Shown piece after piece: positions 17,788 through 26,002 of a stretch of 64,000 bases of DNA. The DNA lies in the NCBI GenBank assembly GCA_038117205.1, contig JAYOFL010000009.1:11079-75078 (forward strand). The letters run 5' to 3'. Position 1 is the first letter of the stretch. The number at the start of each line of letters is the position of its first letter. The translations under genes were made by a program, and so were the position numbers. The notes beneath the pieces are model-generated. The model had not been told where the DNA came from and did no database searches. It worked only from the letters and a program-made list of their open reading frames with translations. The stretch comes from JAQBZY01 sp038117205 (GTDB taxonomy: Bacteria; Pseudomonadota; Alphaproteobacteria; Rhodospirillales; Casp-alpha2).

Positions 17788-20250
17788 ATGGCCGTTTCAC
17801 GCACCCATGCTGGCGGTAAGGCCGCCGATCCGCTTCTGCCGCCGGCCCTCGTCGAGGGACTGAAGCGGCGGGCGGCGCAAATTCTCGGCCTGGCCCTGGT
17901 CCTGGGCGCCGCCGCGGCATCCACCGCCATCTTTACGTATGCGCCGGGCGATCCGTCGCTCAACAGCGCCACCGACAACCTGCCCATCAATCTGCTCGGC
18001 CATGCCGGCGCCGTGTTCGGCGACCTGTCTTTGCAGATGCTGGGCCTCGGCGCCCTTACCGTGCCGCTGGTGCTGGCCGTCTGGGGTGCTTTGGTCATGA
18101 CGCAGGGCTCGCTCGCCCGCCCCGTGAGCCGCGTCGGCTGGCTGATCCTGGCAACGGTCCTGACCAGCGTCGCGCTGGCCGCGCACAAGCCGCCCACCGG
18201 CTGGCCGCTGGCGTCCGGTCTCGGCGGCGTGCTGGGCTCGCTCGCCTTCAAGGAGATGGCGACCTGGACCGGCCGCCTCGGCATCCGCGAGGCCGCCGAC
18301 ATCACGGCGCTGGCCATCGGCATTCTCGCCGCCGTCGGCGTCATCATCGCGCTCGGCATGCGCCCGACCGATTGGCTGAACGCCGTCAAGGCCTGCTGGT
18401 TCGCGGCGAAGCGCCTGTACGGCTGGGGCCGGGTCGGCGCCGGCGCCGCCCGGGGACTGAGTTCCGACATCGGCGAGCGCACGGCGCAGCTTCGCGACCG
18501 GCTGTACGACATCAATTTGACCGACATCCGCATTACCCGTCCAGGTACTGCCCGCGACGACGCCGAGGACGACATCGACCTCGAAATCGACAACGACGGC
18601 GACGACTACCGAGAGATCGACGAAGAAGAAGACGCGCCGGCGCGGACCGGCGTCATCGACCACATCGTCGAGGCGCGGCCGAAGCGCGCCAAACCCGGCC
18701 GCAAGGCGGAAGCCCGCCGCCAGCAGGCGCTGCCGCTGGAACCCAGCGCCTATACGCCGCCGCCGCTGGAAATCCTCGACATCCAGAGGACCCTGCCGGC
18801 GGAAAGCCGGGAAAGCCGCGAAGCCCTGCAGCAGAACGCCCGCTATCTGGCGACGGTGCTCGAAGAATACGGCGTGAAGGGCGAGATCGTGAAGGTCCGT
18901 CCCGGTCCTGTCGTCACGCTCTATGAACTGGAGCCGGCGCCCGGCACCAAGACGTCGCGCGTCATCGGCCTCGCCGACGACATCGCACGTTCCATGAGCG
19001 CAGTCTCCGTTCGCGTCGCCGTCGTGCCGGGCCGCAACGTCATCGGCATCGAGTTGCCGAACGCGCACCGGGAAATGGTGCACCTGCGCGAGCTGCTGGC
19101 GTCGAGCGATTTCGAGAAGACCAAGGCCGAGCTGCCGCTGGCGCTCGGCAAGGACATCGGCGGCGGCCCGGTGACGGTCGATCTGTCGAAGATGCCGCAC
19201 CTCCTGATCGCCGGTACCACCGGTTCGGGCAAGTCGGTGGCGATGAACACGATGATCCTGTCGCTGCTCTACAACCTGTCGCCCGACGAATGCAAATTCA
19301 TCATGATCGACCCGAAGATGCTGGAGCTCTCGGTCTATCAGGACATTCCGCACCTCCTGACGCCCGTCGTCACCGATCCCTCGAAGGCGGTCGTGGCGCT
19401 CAAGTGGGTCGTCAAGGAGATGGAGAACCGCTACCGCAACATGTCGCAGATGGGCGTGCGCAACATCGGCGGCTACAACCTCCGTCTCGCGGAAGCCCGC
19501 AAGAAGAAGGAAGTGCTGACCCGTACCGTGCAGACCGGCTTCGACAACGAAGGCAAGCCCGTCTACGAGGAACAGGCGCTCTCCATGGAGGCGCTGCCCT
19601 ACATCGTCGTCGTCGTCGACGAGATGGCTGACCTCATGCTGGTAGCCGGCAAGGACGTGGAAGCCGCGATCCAGCGCCTGGCGCAGATGGCGCGCGCCGC
19701 CGGCATCCATCTGATGATGGCGACGCAACGCCCCTCCGTCGACGTCATCACCGGCACCATCAAGGCCAACTTCCCGAGCCGCATCTCGTTCCAAGTCACG
19801 TCGAAGATCGACAGCCGCACCATCCTCGGCGAGCAGGGCGCGGAACAGCTGCTGGGCCAGGGCGACATGCTGTACATGGCCGGCGGCGGACGCATCTCGC
19901 GCGTGCACGGCCCGTTCGTTTCCGACCAGGAAGTGGAGCGGGTGGTGGCGCACCTGAAGGCGCAGGCCGATCCGACGTACATCGAATCCGTCACCGAAGA
20001 CGAGGGCGACGGCGCTTTCGGCATGGGCGGCGAGGCCGGCGGGTCCGACGGCTACGACGAGCATTACGACCAGGCGGTGGCGCTGGTGGCCCGCGAAGGC
20101 AAGGCGTCGACCAGCTTCATCCAGCGCCATTTCCAGATCGGCTACAACCGCGCGGCCCGCATCATCGAGACCATGGAACGCGAAGGCGTCGTCAGCGCCG
20201 CCAACCGGGTCGGCCGCCGCGAAGTGCTGATCGGCGATCACAGCGCCTGA
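17788..20250 (+). CDS. ftsK: DNA translocase FtsK
   Basis: An 820-residue septal DNA pump that clears and aligns chromosome termini at division. Four membrane helices lie in the first 200 residues, then an acidic/Arg linker (about 225-325), shorter than in enterics, and the RecA-like motor with Walker A GTTGSGKS near residue 475 and Walker B VVVVDEMADLM. The C-terminal winged-helix gamma domain (about 755-815, KASTSFIQRHFQIGYNRAARIIE) reads KOPS-type polarity sequences. An antisense frame of 814 codons overlays it and is rejected. The 186-base gap upstream is AT-rich near the start and probably holds its promoter. Confidence 0.96.
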   Translation: MAVSRTHAGGKAADPLLPPALVEGLKRRAAQILGLALVLGAAAASTAIFTYAPGDPSLNSATDNLPINLLGHAGAVFGDLSLQMLGLGALTVPLVLAVWGALVMTQGSLARPVSRVGWLILATVLTSVALAAHKPPTGWPLASGLGGVLGSLAFKEMATWTGRLGIREAADITALAIGILAAVGVIIALGMRPTDWLNAVKACWFAAKRLYGWGRVGAGAARGLSSDIGERTAQLRDRLYDINLTDIRITRPGTARDDAEDDIDLEIDNDGDDYREIDEEEDAPARTGVIDHIVEARPKRAKPGRKAEARRQQALPLEPSAYTPPPLEILDIQRTLPAESRESREALQQNARYLATVLEEYGVKGEIVKVRPGPVVTLYELEPAPGTKTSRVIGLADDIARSMSAVSVRVAVVPGRNVIGIELPNAHREMVHLRELLASSDFEKTKAELPLALGKDIGGGPVTVDLSKMPHLLIAGTTGSGKSVAMNTMILSLLYNLSPDECKFIMIDPKMLELSVYQDIPHLLTPVVTDPSKAVVALKWVVKEMENRYRNMSQMGVRNIGGYNLRLAEARKKKEVLTRTVQTGFDNEGKPVYEEQALSMEALPYIVVVVDEMADLMLVAGKDVEAAIQRLAQMARAAGIHLMMATQRPSVDVITGTIKANFPSRISFQVTSKIDSRTILGEQGAEQLLGQGDMLYMAGGGRISRVHGPFVSDQEVERVVAHLKAQADPTYIESVTEDEGDGAFGMGGEAGGSDGYDEHYDQAVALVAREGKASTSFIQRHFQIGYNRAARIIETMEREGVVSAANRVGRREVLIGDHSA

Positions 20251-20306
20251 ACCGTCTCCGGTTCGTCGCCTTTACCTCGCCACGATTCCCCGCTAGAAGC
20301 GCCGGC

Positions 20307-20963
20307 ATGAAGTTCAACGCTTTCATGGCCGTTCTAATGACGGTGGCCGCCCTCGCCCTCTCCGCCGGCGCGGCCGATGCTGCGGACAAGCGAAACGCCG
20401 TCGTCGCGCCGATGTCGGACGCCGACCGGGCGTATTTGCGCAAGGTCGAGACCTATCTGGATTCCATCCGCACCATGCAGTCGGCGTTCCTGCAATCGTC
20501 GTCGAACGGCGAGCAGACGCAGGGGATGCTGTATCTGTCCCGGCCGGGCAAGCTCCGCATCACCTACGACCCGCCGTCGCCGGTGGTGATCCTCGCCAAC
20601 CAGAAGTATCTCAGCTACATCGACACCGAGCTGAAGCAGATCACGCACCTGCCGATCGACGACACGCCGGCTTCGTTCCTGCTGGCCGACAAATTCTCGT
20701 TCACGTCGGGCACCGTTTCCGTCACCGATTTCCAGCGCACCCCCGGCGCGACCCGGGTGACGCTGGTGCAGCGGAAGGACCCGCTGGCCGGCCGGCTGAC
20801 GCTGGTGATGGCGGACAGTCCGATGGTGCTCCGCAAATGGACCGTCGTCGACGCCCAGGGCACGGTGACGGACGTGACGCTCCTCAATCCCCGCTTCGAC
20901 TTTCCGATCCCGGAAAAGATCTTCGATTTCGACACGCAATCGCTGGCCCCGGCCGGCAATTGA
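20307..20963 (+). CDS. lolA: outer-membrane lipoprotein carrier protein LolA
   Basis: A 218-residue periplasmic chaperone that carries lipoproteins from LolCDE to the outer membrane. It has a signal peptide (cleavage near AADA-ADK, residues 24-28) and the LolA pattern: YLDSIRTMQSAFLQSSSNGEQTQGMLYLSRPGKLRITYDPP, then VVDAQGTVTDVTLLNPRFDFPIPEKIFDF. It follows ftsK by 56 bases, an order common in alphaproteobacteria, and ends before a highly structured terminator region. Confidence 0.92.
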   Translation: MKFNAFMAVLMTVAALALSAGAADAADKRNAVVAPMSDADRAYLRKVETYLDSIRTMQSAFLQSSSNGEQTQGMLYLSRPGKLRITYDPPSPVVILANQKYLSYIDTELKQITHLPIDDTPASFLLADKFSFTSGTVSVTDFQRTPGATRVTLVQRKDPLAGRLTLVMADSPMVLRKWTVVDAQGTVTDVTLLNPRFDFPIPEKIFDFDTQSLAPAGN

Positions 20964-21008
20964 CGCCGCTTTAAATCGGCGTTCTGCCACCCCATATACG
21001 CGTTAGCA

Positions 21009-21106
21009 CGCCGGCAATTATCGCCGGCGCGCCGGACGTTACCCGTCCGAGACCGCAAGGTCCGAAGCGCCCGGCCATCCCCCCCTTTGGCGGGCGCTTC
21101 GTTTTT
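21009..21106 (+). ncRNA. candidate structured RNA or elaborate 3' UTR after lolA
   Basis: Four hairpins stand end to end on the plus strand: CGCCGGC/GCCGGCG (21009-21029), CGGACG/CGTCCG (21033-21049), GACC-GCAA-GGTC with a GNRA loop (21051-21062), and the 11-bp terminator stem from 21063 with a C7 tract in its loop and five T after it. A simple terminator needs only the last of these. It may be a small RNA, processed from the lolA message or separately transcribed. I found no good promoter directly upstream. Confidence 0.45.
21063..21106 (+). terminator. rho-independent terminator of lolA
   Basis: CGAAGCGCCCG (21063-21073) pairs perfectly with CGGGCGCTTCG (21091-21101), followed by TTTTT. 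The T-run is only on the plus strand, so it ends lolA transcription and not the convergent regulator gene. Confidence 0.92.
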
Positions 21107-21127
21107 CCGGACGTCGCGTTCAGGAAA

Positions 21128-21817
21128 TCAAGGAATCAGGCGATAGCCGCCCGGCTCGGTGACGAGGATGCTGGCGCTCGAGGGATCCTTTTCGATCTTC
21201 TGGCGCAGCCGGTAGACGTGCGTTTCCAGCGTGTGCGTGGTCACGGCGGCGTTGTAGCCCCAGACCTCGTCCAGCAGCTTTTCCCGGCTGACCGGCTTGT
21301 CCCCGGCGCGGAAGAGGTACTTGAGGATCGACGTTTCCTTGTCGGTGAGACGGATCTTCTTGTTGGCGCCCTCGTCCAACAGAAGCTTGTTGGCCGGCTG
21401 GAACGTGTAGGGGCCGATGGTGAAGACCGCATCGTCCGAACGCTCGTGCTGGCGGATGTGGGCGCGCAGCCTGGCGAGCAGCACCCCCAGCTTGAACGGC
21501 TTGGTAACGTAGTCGTTGGCGCCGGCGTCGAGCCCCAGGATGGTGTCGGCGTCGGTATCGGCGCCGGTCAGCATGATGATCGGCGAGCGCACGCCGTTCC
21601 GCCGCATCAGCCGGCACACCTCGCGGCCGTCCATATCCGGCAGGCCGACGTCGAGGAGGATCATGTCGTAGTAATCCTCCTTGGCGATCTCGAGCGCCTC
21701 GGCGCCCGTGCCGACGGCCTTGATCTGAAATTCCTCGTGCAGCTTCAACTGGTCGCCGAGCATCTCGACGAGCGTCTCGTCGTCGTCGACGATCAGGATG
21801 TGCTTGCCGTTGCTCAT
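21128..21817 (-). CDS. OmpR/PhoB-type response regulator (CenR/PetR-like)
   Basis: A 229-residue DNA-binding response regulator. The receiver (residues 5-120) has the acidic pair in VDDDE, the phospho-Asp in MILLDVGLPDMDG and the conserved Lys in VTKPFK. The winged-helix output domain (about 135-228) ends HTLETHVYRLRQKIEKDPS...GGYRLIP. The sequence strongly recalls the alphaproteobacterial CenR/PetR group, in which CenR controls envelope functions in Caulobacter; orthology is not proven. GGAG upstream supports the ATG at 21817. No kinase is beside it; the two orphan kinases at 4.4-8.2 kb are far off. Confidence 0.88.
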   Translation of the reverse strand: MSNGKHILIVDDDETLVEMLGDQLKLHEEFQIKAVGTGAEALEIAKEDYYDMILLDVGLPDMDGREVCRLMRRNGVRSPIIMLTGADTDADTILGLDAGANDYVTKPFKLGVLLARLRAHIRQHERSDDAVFTIGPYTFQPANKLLLDEGANKKIRLTDKETSILKYLFRAGDKPVSREKLLDEVWGYNAAVTTHTLETHVYRLRQKIEKDPSSASILVTEPGGYRLIP

Positions 21818-21908
21818 GCGGACTCCGTTGCCGGTTCGGCCATGACTTGCTTCGCCACGTGCCTTATATAATAAGCGACACGGCCCATGAAAGTAATAGG
21901 TTAACCGG

Positions 21909-23093
21909 ATGACCGACGGTTTGAAACCGCGCCAGACGGCGTCATTGACGCCGATCGGCGTTCCCGCCGCCAGGGCGCCCCTGACGGTGCTGTCGGTCGA
22001 GCGCGCTCTTTCGGAGTTGCGCGGCAACCGGCCGGTCGTCGTCCGGGGCGGCGGCGGCCATGCCGTGCTGGCCCTCGCCGCCGAGGCACTCGCCCGGGAA
22101 AGCCTGGAAACCCTGACGCGCACCGCCGGCGGACCGCCGATGCTGGCGATCACCGCCCGGCGCGCCGCCGTGCTCGGCCTCGCCGAGACCGCCGGCCGGA
22201 TCGCGGTCGTTTCCGGCATCGACGCCTTCAGCGCCGACGAGATCGCCGCCTTGGCCGATCCGCTGGTGGCGACGGCGCTGAGCCCGGAACGGCGCGCCCA
22301 GCTCGAGGTCACGGTGCGCGACCAGCCCGGCCACGACTGCGCGTCGGCCGCCGTGGCGCTGGTCAAGCTGGCCCGGCTGTTGCCGTCGGCCGTGCTGGCG
22401 ACCATCGTCGCCGCCGAGACCGAGGACATCTACGCCTGGGCCAACCGGCACGACTATCTCGGCGTCGACACCGGCGACGTATTCCAGTTCGAGCGCGCCG
22501 CGCTCCGCAACCTGCGCCAGGTCGCCGCCGCCCGCGTGCCGTTGGACGGCGCGCCGGAGACCCGCATCGTCGCCTTCCGGCCGGACGACGGCGGCCGCGA
22601 ACACCTGGCCATCGTCGTCGGCACGCCCGACCCGGCACAGCCGGTGCTGGTGCGCGTGCATTCGGAATGCTTCACCGGCGATCTGGTCGGCAGTCTCAGG
22701 TGCGACTGCCGCGACCAGTTGCAGGGCGGTCTCGCCGAGATCAAGGCGGCGGGGGCGGGCGTGCTGATCTATCTGGCGCAGGAGGGCCGCGGCATCGGCC
22801 TCGTCAACAAGCTGCGCGCCTACGAATTGCAGGATTCCGGCTTCGACACCCTGGACGCCAACGAGCAGCTGGGCTTCGACGCCGACGAGCGGGTCTACAT
22901 CCCGGCCGTCCGGATGCTCCGAATGCTCGGCTTCCAGAAGGTGCGGCTGATGACCAACAACCCGGACAAGGTGGACGCCCTGTCCAGGCTCGGCATCGAG
23001 GTGGCGGAGCGCGTGACGCATGCCTTCCCGTCCAACCAACACAACGAATTCTATCTCAAGACCAAGGCGGCGCGGAGCGGGCACCAGTACTGA
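21909..23093 (+). CDS. ribA: GTP cyclohydrolase II (RibA), with degenerate RibB-like N-terminal domain
   Basis: A 394-residue protein. The C-terminal half is GTP cyclohydrolase II, which opens GTP in the first step of riboflavin synthesis: zinc ligands in SECFTGDLVGSLRCDCRDQL and the GRGIGLVNKLRAYELQD catalytic block are intact. The N-terminal 190 residues are shaped like the RibB (DHBP synthase) half of bifunctional RibBA, but I do not see the RibB acidic active-site motif, so it is probably only structural. Such long RibA proteins are common in alphaproteobacteria. It is divergent from the response-regulator gene. Confidence 0.9.
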   Translation: MTDGLKPRQTASLTPIGVPAARAPLTVLSVERALSELRGNRPVVVRGGGGHAVLALAAEALARESLETLTRTAGGPPMLAITARRAAVLGLAETAGRIAVVSGIDAFSADEIAALADPLVATALSPERRAQLEVTVRDQPGHDCASAAVALVKLARLLPSAVLATIVAAETEDIYAWANRHDYLGVDTGDVFQFERAALRNLRQVAAARVPLDGAPETRIVAFRPDDGGREHLAIVVGTPDPAQPVLVRVHSECFTGDLVGSLRCDCRDQLQGGLAEIKAAGAGVLIYLAQEGRGIGLVNKLRAYELQDSGFDTLDANEQLGFDADERVYIPAVRMLRMLGFQKVRLMTNNPDKVDALSRLGIEVAERVTHAFPSNQHNEFYLKTKAARSGHQY

Positions 23094-23208
23094 TCGGCCC
23101 TGTCTTTCGCGGCCTAGACCTGCCGGGATTGACCCGGCAGAATCTGCCATTGCCGGCGGCGCGGCCCGGCACATATTTCTAACATATTGAAAATAAACGA
23201 TTTATAAG

Positions 23209-23224
23209 TGGCACGGTGATTGCT
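23209..23224 (+). promoter_or_regulatory. perfect sigma-54 promoter before an uncharacterised gene
   Basis: TGGCACGGTGATTGCT matches the consensus TGGCACR-N4-TTGCW at every fixed position, with GG-N10-GC spacing. The predicted start of transcription is near 23235, giving a 5' UTR of only about 23 bases before the ATG at 23258. The 40 bases upstream are AT-rich. Confidence 0.82.
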
Positions 23225-23257
23225 GATTGCTTTCCGGGAGATTGGGAAGGGACGGGC

Positions 23258-23962
23258 ATGAACATCAACCAGGCATCCGCCGAGACGTGGCCGAGCGCCG
23301 CCTGGCCGAACCGGATCGGCGGCGGCGAGGAACTGGCGTTTACGCCGCCCGAACCGTCGGCGGGCCCTGACGCCGGGATCGAGACTTCGTTCTTCGGCGC
23401 CGACGGCTTCACCTTCGCCGATCTGATCGACGTCATTAATCCACTGCAGCATCTGCCGCTGGCGGGATCACTCTATCGCGGCATGTCCGGCGACGAGATC
23501 GCGGCCGGCCCGCGCGTGCTCGGCGCGACGCTGTTCTTCGGCCCGATCGGGCTGGCCAGCTCGCTCGTCAACCTGGTCGTGGAGGACGCCACCGGCAAGG
23601 ATATCGGCGATCACATCGTCGCCTTCTTCGGTGAATCGAGCACGGAACATTCGCCACCGACGGAGCTCGCCCTCGCGGGCGCCGACGCGGCGCGCTTCGA
23701 AACCGCCGCCGGCACCGTCACCACGCCGGAGGATCCCGTCAGCGCCTGGGCACGCGGCGAGGCCGCCTGGGCCGCCGGACGGACCCAGCCGAAGCCGATT
23801 GCGGAGAACGGCACCCGCCGCGATCCGATGCCGGATGCCTCGGCGCAACTTTCCGACGCCGGCGACTGGATGCCGGCGCTGCTCGCCGACGCGGGCGGAC
23901 GCATCAATCCGAACGACGCCGTCGCCGCCTATCGCCGCGCCGGCACCGTGATCTCAGGTTAG
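23258..23962 (+). CDS. uncharacterised protein behind a sigma-54 promoter
   Basis: A 234-residue protein I do not recognise as a named family. Residues about 50-125 form the distinctive core: FADLIDVINPLQHLPLAGSLYR, GDEI, then a Gly/Leu-rich stretch GATLFFGPIGLASSLVNLVV that could be a membrane hairpin, then DATGKDIGDHIVAFF. The ends are Pro/Ala/Glu-rich and look disordered. No signal peptide. The ATG at 23258 has GGGAAGGGACGGG upstream. The sigma-54 promoter implies control by an enhancer-binding activator (nitrogen, flagellar or other). Function unknown. Confidence 0.82.
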   Translation: MNINQASAETWPSAAWPNRIGGGEELAFTPPEPSAGPDAGIETSFFGADGFTFADLIDVINPLQHLPLAGSLYRGMSGDEIAAGPRVLGATLFFGPIGLASSLVNLVVEDATGKDIGDHIVAFFGESSTEHSPPTELALAGADAARFETAAGTVTTPEDPVSAWARGEAAWAAGRTQPKPIAENGTRRDPMPDASAQLSDAGDWMPALLADAGGRINPNDAVAAYRRAGTVISG

Positions 23963-24048
23963 GTTTTCCCTCATGCTCTACTGGCTCGGCTGGTTGCTGG
24001 GCCGCGCGGTTCCTGGACAGAGCCGCCCGGCCATGATGCAGTCCCGCA

Positions 24049-24549
24049 ATGGATATCGACGTATTTCCCGACGGCAGCTTGGTGTTCGCTGGACGGACGT
24101 TCAGTTGCGCCCTCGGTAAGGGCGGCGTCTCGGCCGAAAAGCGCGAAGGCGACGGCGCGACGCCGGTCGGCCGTTTCGCGCTGCGCCGGCTGCATTACCG
24201 CGCCGACCGCAATCCCGCGCCGTCGACCGGCCTGCCGGCCCGGCCGATCCGGCCCGACGACGGCTGGTGCGACGACCCGGAAAGGCCCGAGTACAACCGC
24301 CCCGTCACGCTGCCGTTCGCCGGCGGCCACGAACGGATGTGGCGGGACGACGGGCTGTACGACTTGGTGGTCGAGATCGGCCACAACGACGACCCGCCGG
24401 TGCCGGGGCTCGGCAGCGCCGTCTTCATTCACGTGGCCAAGCCGGTATATCTGCCGACGGAGGGCTGCGTCGCCCTGGCGAAAGAGGATCTCTTGGCGTT
24501 GCTGGCCGAGTGGACGACAACGACAGAGCTGGTCGTACACGGACGTTGA
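24049..24549 (+). CDS. L,D-transpeptidase family protein (YkuD domain)
   Basis: A 166-residue protein that is essentially a bare YkuD catalytic domain. The conserved His is in SAVFIHVAKP and the catalytic Cys in YLPTEGCVALAKEDL; the substrate-loop GDGATPVGRF is also typical. Family enzymes cross-link peptidoglycan or attach lipoproteins to it in the periplasm. Oddly, no signal peptide or membrane anchor is visible at this start, and upstream sequence offers none in frame. Convergent with the YggS gene, 10 bases apart. Confidence 0.85.
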   Translation: MDIDVFPDGSLVFAGRTFSCALGKGGVSAEKREGDGATPVGRFALRRLHYRADRNPAPSTGLPARPIRPDDGWCDDPERPEYNRPVTLPFAGGHERMWRDDGLYDLVVEIGHNDDPPVPGLGSAVFIHVAKPVYLPTEGCVALAKEDLLALLAEWTTTTELVVHGR

Positions 24550-24559
24550 GTGAACGGAC

Positions 24560-25234
24560 CTAGTGACGCTCGCCGAAGATGGCCGTGCCGACCCGCACGT
24601 GCGTCGCACCGAGGCGGATGGCGGTCTGGTAATCGCCGCTCATGCCCATGCTGAGACCCTTGAGACCGTTGCGCTCCGCCATTTTCGCCAGCAGGGCGAA
24701 GTGCAGGGCGGGTTCATCGTCGACGGGCGGAATGCACATGAGGCCGCGCACGTCGAGGGCGAGGTCGTCGCGGCAGGATTTGACGAAGGCGTCGACGTCG
24801 GCGGGCAGCACGCCGGCCTTCTGCGGTTCCTCACCGGTATTGACCTGAAGAAAGCAGCCGAGGCGCTTGCCGGTGCGGTCGAATTCCCGGGCTAGCGCCT
24901 GGGCGATCTTCGGCCGGTCGACGGACTCGATGACGTCGAAGACGGCGACGGCGTCATTGACCTTGTTGGATTGCAGGGGGCCGACCAGATGCAGCGTGAG
25001 ATCGGGAATACCGGCGCGGAGCGCCGGCCATTTTCCCTCCGCCTCCTGCACCCGGTTCTCGCCGAAGACGCGATGCCCGGCGGCGATGACGGGTTGGATG
25101 CGGTCCGGCCCATGCACCTTGGAAATGGCGACGAGCTGGACTTCCGCCGGGTCGCGGCCGGCGGCGGCCGCGGCCTGGGCGATTTCCGCCAGGACGGCCT
25201 TCAGATTGCTTGCGGGATCGACGGTATCGGTCAT
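24560..25234 (-). CDS. YggS/PLPBP family PLP homeostasis protein
   Basis: A 224-residue single-domain PLP-binding protein with the alanine-racemase-like barrel. The PLP Lys is Lys39 in VQLVAISKVH; also seen are FGENRVQEAEGKW, LHLVGPLQSNK and the C-terminal SMGMSGDYQTAIRLGATHVRVGTAIFGER block. Members regulate vitamin B6 pools and have no known enzyme activity. The ATG at 25234 gives the usual length. It is divergent from the ThiE-like gene with about 120 bases between starts. Confidence 0.93.
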   Translation of the reverse strand: MTDTVDPASNLKAVLAEIAQAAAAAGRDPAEVQLVAISKVHGPDRIQPVIAAGHRVFGENRVQEAEGKWPALRAGIPDLTLHLVGPLQSNKVNDAVAVFDVIESVDRPKIAQALAREFDRTGKRLGCFLQVNTGEEPQKAGVLPADVDAFVKSCRDDLALDVRGLMCIPPVDDEPALHFALLAKMAERNGLKGLSMGMSGDYQTAIRLGATHVRVGTAIFGERH

Positions 25235-25354
25235 AGTTCGGCGATGTTTTCCGGGTGGCAGGGGACCGTAGCAAACGACCGGCGCAGGCTCAATCGCGGG
25301 TTCGCCTGCTTGGATCGCGTCGGGGGCCGCGCCGAGGACCGCCCCTTGCCGCAT

Positions 25355-25933
25355 ATGATCCTGATGACCGACGACCGGCCCGGCGCCGATTGGGTAGGGG
25401 CCGTCTGCCGGCTGCCGCCGGGATCGGCCGTCATCGTCAGGCATCCGAAACCGGACGGACGGCGCAAGCTCGTCGCCGCGCTCGGCGACGTCGCGAGGCG
25501 GCGGCGCGTCCTGCTCCTGTGCGCCATGGAGCGGCCGATGGACATCGACGGCATCGACGGCGTGCATATTCCGGAGCGCGGGCTGCATCGTTGGCGGCGC
25601 GTCGACATCGCCCGCGCCGGGCATATGTTCGTCACCGCGTCGGCGCATTCGGCGGCGGCGGTGGGACGGGCCGTCCGATTGGGCGTCGATGCCGTCCTGC
25701 TGTCACCCGTGTTCCCGACGCGGAGCCACCGGGAGGCCCGCGCTCTCGGATTGATGCGGTTCGAGGGGATGGCACGGCGTTCGCCGGCGCCCGTGTTCGC
25801 GCTCGGCGGCATCGACACAGCCAACGTGCGCCGGATCGGCCGCGGCGCCGCCGCCGGTATGGCGGCGATCGGATATTTCCTCGATGCCGGGCGTGCCCGA
25901 AAGTCTGGCGGATTCCGGTCGATTGGTGTATGA
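25355..25933 (+). CDS. ThiE/TenI-like thiamine phosphate synthase family protein
   Basis: A 192-residue TIM-barrel protein of the ThiE/TenI superfamily. Seen: MILMTDDRP at the first strand, LPPGSAVIVRHP, GIDGVHIPER, TASAHSAAAVGRAVRLGVDAVLLSPVFPTRSH (the TenI/ThiE signature) and VFALGGIDTANVRRI. It may condense the two halves of thiamine or be a TenI-type relative; no other thiamine gene or TPP riboswitch is nearby. The ATG at 25355 is used; a TTG at 25346 (three codons earlier) is possible. Confidence 0.78.
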   Translation: MILMTDDRPGADWVGAVCRLPPGSAVIVRHPKPDGRRKLVAALGDVARRRRVLLLCAMERPMDIDGIDGVHIPERGLHRWRRVDIARAGHMFVTASAHSAAAVGRAVRLGVDAVLLSPVFPTRSHREARALGLMRFEGMARRSPAPVFALGGIDTANVRRIGRGAAAGMAAIGYFLDAGRARKSGGFRSIGV

Positions 25934-26002
25934 ACTGCCGCTTGGCGATCCCTCGTCTGTCGCTATGATGCGGGTGCTGGGCAATTTTCCACGGATGGAA
26001 CG

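Noticed and set aside
17797..20241. 814-codon minus-strand frame covering almost all of ftsK
   Set aside because: Composition (His/Arg/Asp-rich) and exact overlay on ftsK mark it as an antisense shadow.
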